From: UBA11524 sp045591175
GTDB lineage: Bacteria > Bacillota > Clostridia > Christensenellales > Aristaeellaceae
Assembly: GCA_045591175.1 (NCBI GenBank)
Contig: JAZNSI010000062.1
Span: 62,001 to 126,000, forward strand
Direction: 5' to 3'
Length of the DNA: 64,000 bases
Part shown: one piece after another, positions 60,258 through 64,000 of the stretch
How positions within the stretch are numbered: position 1 is the stretch's first letter
Layout of the letters: each line of letters starts with the position of its first letter
Notes under the pieces: generated by a model
What the model saw: the letters and a program-made list of their open reading frames with translations, nothing else
What the model was told of the DNA's origin: nothing
The model's database searches: none
Program-made: the position numbers and the translations under genes

Positions 60258-60773
60258 TCAGGCGGCTTGCTCGTTCAGGGTCGCCTTGTAGGCGGCCAGC
60301 TTGCGGCTGCGGATGACGCTGACCAGGCCAGCAACGATGCAGCACAGGGCGGACAGGCTCAGGAAGATCACGATCCCGATGAACTGGCCGTCTTCCATCA
60401 CGGCGACCTCAACGACCTTCTTGAGCACCGGGTCGCTGCGCTTGGTGAGGGCACTGTTGGCCATCAGCGGCAGGATGAAGATGCGGGCGATCTGCCCCAC
60501 ACCCAGGCCCAGCAGCAGGTAGCCGTAGCCGGTCTTGTAGTTCTTCACGCCCTCGGAGGCGAGGAAGGCAACCAGCATGAACACCAGGTTGTACACGATG
60601 GAAACGCCGATCAGCGCCTGGTAGTACCAGGTGCCCACATCGGACTCGTACACGCTGACGAAATAGAACACATTGAAGAGGATCGCAAGATACACCAGGC
60701 GGGAGCCCAGGGTGTTCTTGTTAAAGCGCATCCGATCCAGCTGGATCTGCTTCTTTTCAGCCTTATTCATCAT
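60258..60773 (-). CDS. Four-helix membrane protein of the sugar-transport cluster (3)
   Basis: A 171-residue protein: basic start (MMNKAEKKQIQLDRMRFNKN), four predicted helices, and an external loop with KRSDPVLKKVVEVAVMEDGQ. The start overlaps the upstream stop by ATGA, so translation is coupled. No known family. Confidence 0.72.
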   Translation of the reverse strand: MMNKAEKKQIQLDRMRFNKNTLGSRLVYLAILFNVFYFVSVYESDVGTWYYQALIGVSIVYNLVFMLVAFLASEGVKNYKTGYGYLLLGLGVGQIARIFILPLMANSALTKRSDPVLKKVVEVAVMEDGQFIGIVIFLSLSALCCIVAGLVSVIRSRKLAAYKATLNEQAA

Positions 60774-61369
60774 ACGGCAGCCTCCCCTTTCCCGGCGTTG
60801 ATCAGCCGCTTTTCTGCCTTCATCAGGTGCAGCTTCCAGAAGTAGTTGATCACCAGCGCTGCACACACCACCAGCAGGATGGCCAGCACCACATAGTGGG
60901 CGTCGAACCAGAAGGTGGAGTCGATGTACGCCTTCCTGCGGCGGGTGGCGTACTTCTCATAGGCAGCGAAGTCGATCTGCAGGAACTTGGCCTTGAAGGC
61001 CGTGATGTTCTGATGCGCCCAGATGCTCAGCGCCACGCCGCCGCCCGCAAAGGCGAAGGTGGAGACCGCGTTGCTGATGTAGTACCGGCGGCGGTTGTGG
61101 GTGCTGGTGAGGAACAGCAGGCAGCCCGCCAGCAGCAGGACGATGCTGTTGTTCAGCAGCTGACGGTTGAAGGGCTGGATCTCATAATAGACCTCTGCGC
61201 CGGGAACGTTGACCCGTGAGGTAGCCAGCTTGGCTTCCTCCGGCAGGGCGTAGAACAAGCCGTCGAACAGGTCGGTGGACAGGCCCAGGGAATACAAAAA
61301 GAGGATTCCGCAGGCGGCCAGCGCCGCAAAGCAAAGGATCTTCTGCCAGGTCAGCTGCTTTTTGTACAT
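60770..61369 (-). CDS. Four-helix membrane protein of the sugar-transport cluster (4)
   Basis: A 199-residue protein with helices near 10-30, 75-92, 98-116 and 155-175, and two outer loops (one around LPEEAKLATSRVNVPGAEVY). AGGAGG precedes the ATG at 61,369. It lies directly after the solute-binding protein gene, separated by a hairpin. No known family. Confidence 0.72.
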   Translation of the reverse strand: MYKKQLTWQKILCFAALAACGILFLYSLGLSTDLFDGLFYALPEEAKLATSRVNVPGAEVYYEIQPFNRQLLNNSIVLLLAGCLLFLTSTHNRRRYYISNAVSTFAFAGGGVALSIWAHQNITAFKAKFLQIDFAAYEKYATRRRKAYIDSTFWFDAHYVVLAILLVVCAALVINYFWKLHLMKAEKRLINAGKGEAAV

Positions 61370-61482
61370 GATAACCCTCCTGTGATAAGCGAATATGTCA
61401 TCCGCAGGGCGGACGGAAATTTTACGAGGCCGGATCGGGGCTCCGGTCAGCCTCCCGCGTGGGCAGGGGGCTGGCGGGAACC

Positions 61483-61508
61483 CATGACGGGGCTTGCGCC
61501 CCGCCATG
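61483..61508 (-). other. mRNA-stabilising hairpin after the solute-binding protein gene
   Basis: CATGACGGGGC/GCCCCGCCATG stem (one mismatch) with a 4-base loop and no T run, 12 bp past the stop. Such hairpins often give the binding protein higher expression than the downstream genes. Confidence 0.55.
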
Positions 61509-61520
61509 GAAAGGGATCAA

Positions 61521-63578
61521 TTAGTTCAGGGTAGCGTAGTAGGTCAGCAGACGATCGTAGGCTTCCTGCTTCAGGTACAGGTAGTCAGCGCCGCCCAGAT
61601 CACCGGCGATGGTGTTCACAGCGTCTTCCGCGGAGAACATGCCCTCGGTCACGAAACCAGCAACGATGATGTCCACGAAGGCGTTGGCGCCGCCCTTGGC
61701 CGCGTTGAAGGTCTCGGTCAGGGTGGAGTAGCTCTTCAGGGTCTCATTCTCGTTCTTGGTGTTGGGCAGAACGGTGGGCACGGAGGTGTACCAGGGATTC
61801 TCGGTCACAGCCAGCTCGGGGTGCTTGATGGTGCCCAGGCCGATGGCGACAGAGATCTTGCCGGCGCCTTCCTTGCCGACCTCGTGAGTGCACTGGTACT
61901 CGAAGGCCTGGCTCTTGGCGAAGGACAGGGTGGAGCCCAGGTACTGACGGGCGTAGTTGGTGTAGTTGCCGGAAGCCTTCTCCCACAGCTCAGCGTAGGT
62001 GGCGTCAGCAATCACGGGCATCTGGGTGCCGTTGAAGTTGAAGGTGACGTAGGAGCCGTCGTCATTCTTCTTGATGAAGGCGTCGGGGCCGTAGGACATG
62101 AGGATCATGCCTTCGGGGCTGTAAGCGTAGTCGATCAGGGCCAGAGCAGCATTCAGCTTGGCGGGATCGGACTCAACGTGCTTGGGGATGCCCCAGCCGT
62201 CGGTCTTCACAGAGCGCCAGGACTCGGTAAAGCGCATGTAGACGCCATCGGCGTTGGTGCCGTCGAACCAGCGGGCAACGGGAACCATCACGGCCATGTA
62301 CTTCTCGCCGTCCTGCAGCTTGGTCTCGTTGTACACGGTCTGGGTCTGGTTGTAGTCGTAGTGCATGAAGCCCAGGTCGTTCTCCAGCATGGTGGCGGTG
62401 GATTCCTTGGCCATGTCAACGAAGGACTGGGAGATCAGGCCTTCCTGAACCAGGGTGTTCATGCGGCCCATGGCCTCATAAGCGTCCATTTCCTGACGGG
62501 CGTCACGCAGGAAGCCGTCAGCGTCGATCCACAGGAAGTCCTGACGGGACTCCAGGCCACGAACGCCGAACAGGGTGCCGGCGAAGCGGAACATATCCAC
62601 GCGGCGCTGGTTGTTGTTGTCCTCACGGGAGAACAGGCCTTCCACGTTATCGGTGCCGTTCAGGGTCTGGGGGTTGGCGACGACGCAGCGCAGCAGGGCG
62701 ACCAGCTCGTCAGCGTCCCAGGCAGCGTTCTGACCCACGAACAGGTTGGAACGCTGGGTGCCGTAGTAGCCATTGTAAGCCACGTCGATGTACTCACGCA
62801 GCATGTTGACGGCGGCAACGCCATCCAGCTCGCCAGCGGCGTTCATCTTCTCGACGATGTTGCCGGCGGCGTCGTAGTTCTTGGTGACGGTCTCCACAGC
62901 GGTGCCTTCCAGGTTGACAACGTCAACGGTCACGGAACCGGTGGTGGGCATGTAGGGGGTGTAAACGGGAGCAGCCAGCTTGTTGGAAGCTTCGGCAGTG
63001 AAAGCGCCTTCGCCGTCCAGGAGCTTGACGACCCAGTCAACGCGCATCAGGGGCATACGCTCGATGTCGTTCACGCCGTCGAAGTAGGGGGAGAAGTAGA
63101 TGGCGCCGGTCTCGGTGTTACCGGTGATGGACAGGCGGACGATGGGGTTCTGGTCCAGGTAAGCCTTGAAGTTGGGCATCTGATCCAGGTAGTCAGCCAG
63201 GTTCACGAAGGAGCCGGCCTCGCCGTACTCGGACAGCTTGGCAGCGGTACCGGACAGCATATCAACTTCGTCCAGACGATCCTTCCAGAAGTCGAACTCG
63301 TTGGAGGCGGAGTTGCCCTGGTACTGGTTCTCGAACTTGACGTTCAGCACTTCCTGCACACGGACCCAGGTAGGCTTCAGGTCGCCGGTGTGATAGGTGA
63401 TGCCGTCGGCCAGGGTGATGCCTTCGCCAGCGACGGAAGCATCAAAGAACAGACCGGTCTTGGCGTTGTTGTAACCGGTGGCCATACGCAGGACCACGGG
63501 TTCTTCGGCCATGGCGCCGACAGTGAAGATGGACATGACCATCATCAGCACCAGAGCGAGAGAAAGGGTACGCTTCAT
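61521..63578 (-). CDS. Large extracellular solute-binding protein of a sugar ABC importer
   Basis: A 685-residue family 1-type (LplA/YtcQ-like) binding protein. The signal peptide spans about residues 1-24 (MKRTLSLALVLMMVMSIFTV, then GAMA); no lipobox Cys follows, so it is a cleaved protein, not a lipoprotein. The mature chain has the two-lobed binding-protein pattern with Trp- and Tyr-rich segments for sugar stacking. It is preceded by AGGAGG and lies between the permease end and the membrane-protein genes. Confidence 0.88.
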   Translation of the reverse strand: MKRTLSLALVLMMVMSIFTVGAMAEEPVVLRMATGYNNAKTGLFFDASVAGEGITLADGITYHTGDLKPTWVRVQEVLNVKFENQYQGNSASNEFDFWKDRLDEVDMLSGTAAKLSEYGEAGSFVNLADYLDQMPNFKAYLDQNPIVRLSITGNTETGAIYFSPYFDGVNDIERMPLMRVDWVVKLLDGEGAFTAEASNKLAAPVYTPYMPTTGSVTVDVVNLEGTAVETVTKNYDAAGNIVEKMNAAGELDGVAAVNMLREYIDVAYNGYYGTQRSNLFVGQNAAWDADELVALLRCVVANPQTLNGTDNVEGLFSREDNNNQRRVDMFRFAGTLFGVRGLESRQDFLWIDADGFLRDARQEMDAYEAMGRMNTLVQEGLISQSFVDMAKESTATMLENDLGFMHYDYNQTQTVYNETKLQDGEKYMAVMVPVARWFDGTNADGVYMRFTESWRSVKTDGWGIPKHVESDPAKLNAALALIDYAYSPEGMILMSYGPDAFIKKNDDGSYVTFNFNGTQMPVIADATYAELWEKASGNYTNYARQYLGSTLSFAKSQAFEYQCTHEVGKEGAGKISVAIGLGTIKHPELAVTENPWYTSVPTVLPNTKNENETLKSYSTLTETFNAAKGGANAFVDIIVAGFVTEGMFSAEDAVNTIAGDLGGADYLYLKQEAYDRLLTYYATLN

Positions 63579-63687
63579 AGTTGTGTTCCTCCTTTTTATT
63601 TTCACCGGGTTGACCCGGCAAAGCACAATGGAAAGATGGGACGCAGGGCCCACGATCCGCCCCGCGAAACCCCGTGAGCGGCCGACC

Positions 63688-63785
63688 ATGCAGCCCGCGC
63701 GATGAGCGCGCGGATGCACGACTCCGGGCACCGCCCCAAGCCGCACGCGGTAGGTCTATGCCAGAGCAGTCGACTCAATCGCGAG
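63688..63785 (+). repeat. Dispersed ~100-bp repeat, copy 3
   Basis: ATGCAGCCCGCGCGATGAGC at one end and ACTCAATCGCGAG at the other, close to the copy at 15,617-15,712 and related to the inverted copy at 15,436-15,537. It lies in the intergenic region between the permease and the binding protein. Confidence 0.75.
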
Positions 63786-63861
63786 TTGGGTGCAGCGGCA
63801 CGCTGCCGCGAGATGGGTGCAGAGGCACGCTGCCGCGAGTTGGGTGCAGCGTCACGCTGCT
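63781..63861 (+). repeat. Three tandem 27-bp repeats
   Basis: Units at 63,781-63,807, 63,808-63,834 and 63,835-63,861, each GCGAG(T/A)TGGGTGCAG followed by (C/A)G(G/T)CACGCTGC. The third unit ends at the permease stop codon. Each unit contains a GCAGCG..CGCTGC-type inverted repeat and begins in the end of the dispersed repeat. Confidence 0.85.
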
Positions 63862-64000
63862 TATTCCTTCACGCCGCCCATGTTGACGCCCTTGGCGAAG
63901 TACTTTTGGATGAAGGGGTAGATGATCAGGATGGGCACGATGGAGCAAACGATCAGGGCGTAGATGACGGAGTCCGAAGAGTAGATCTCGTTCCAGCCGG
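63861..64000 (-). CDS. Sugar ABC transporter permease, YtcP/LplC type (C-terminal part)
   Basis: The last 46 residues are visible: NEIYSSDSVIYALIVCSIVP, then the ending FIQKYFAKGVNMGGVKE, the conserved end of YtcP/LplC CUT1 permeases. The gene continues beyond the right edge. It is upstream of the solute-binding protein in the same direction, as expected for one importer. Confidence 0.9.
   Translation of the reverse strand, partial: GWNEIYSSDSVIYALIVCSIVPILIIYPFIQKYFAKGVNMGGVKE

Noticed and set aside
63781..63861. 27-bp tandem repeats considered as a CRISPR array
   Set aside because: Units are contiguous without spacers, and there are no cas genes.

Overview
The window reads as a GC-rich Bacillota genome of the class Clostridia, perhaps a gut or rumen lineage near Christensenellales. 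The class is supported by AddB-type recombination, a YlbJ-like sporulation membrane protein, LplA/YtcP-type sugar uptake genes, a DNA polymerase I with a degenerate proofreading domain, and Clostridia-style palindromic repeats. The order-level placement is a guess.

Chromosomal part 1 (1-22,817): the gyrB end and gyrA; an acetyltransferase; thrC with a small unknown gene; a P-loop ATPase; addB, divergent from an rlmD-type rRNA methyltransferase and an SGNH hydrolase; a heterodimeric ABC exporter; a repeat-rich intergenic region; a free-standing FakA C-terminal-like protein; polA; a YlbJ-like protein; a zinc-ribbon/DUF2085 pair; a SUFU-domain protein; and a GH113-like glycosidase.

Genomic island (22,900-45,002, about 22.1 kb): it is bounded by a perfect 82-bp direct repeat made of the 3' part of tRNA-Arg(CCU) plus its terminator. 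The intact tRNA lies at the right end. Inside, from left to right, are ParB and a replication-initiator-like protein with iteron-like repeats; two TnpV copies, one truncated, around a YyaL-like protein, a small protein and a Cu/Zn superoxide dismutase; a four-gene defence operon on the minus strand (XRE regulator, HEPN protein, HamA, HamB; an expanded Hachiman); a nonsense-interrupted gene with a zinc-metalloprotease partner; an ECF sigma factor with a membrane-anchored partner; and a two-component system next to an FtsX-type ABC transporter with a clear operator. I see no integrase or relaxase. The defence segment is much richer in AT than the flanks.

Chromosomal part 2 (45,003-64,000): gdhA with an operator-like palindrome; a MacB-like fused ABC transporter with helical repeats in its external loop; a four-gene carbohydrate operon (GH43, unknown, isomerase, Gfo/Idh dehydrogenase); two AraC-type regulators; two MsmK/UgpC-type ATPases; four small four-helix membrane proteins; a large sugar-binding protein without a lipobox; and the end of a YtcP-type permease. 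Together these look like a plant-polysaccharide oligosaccharide uptake and catabolism locus.

The items most worth following up are the XRE-HEPN-HamA-HamB operon, the interrupted gene with its zincin partner, the integrase-less tRNA island, and a roughly 100-bp dispersed repeat present three times.
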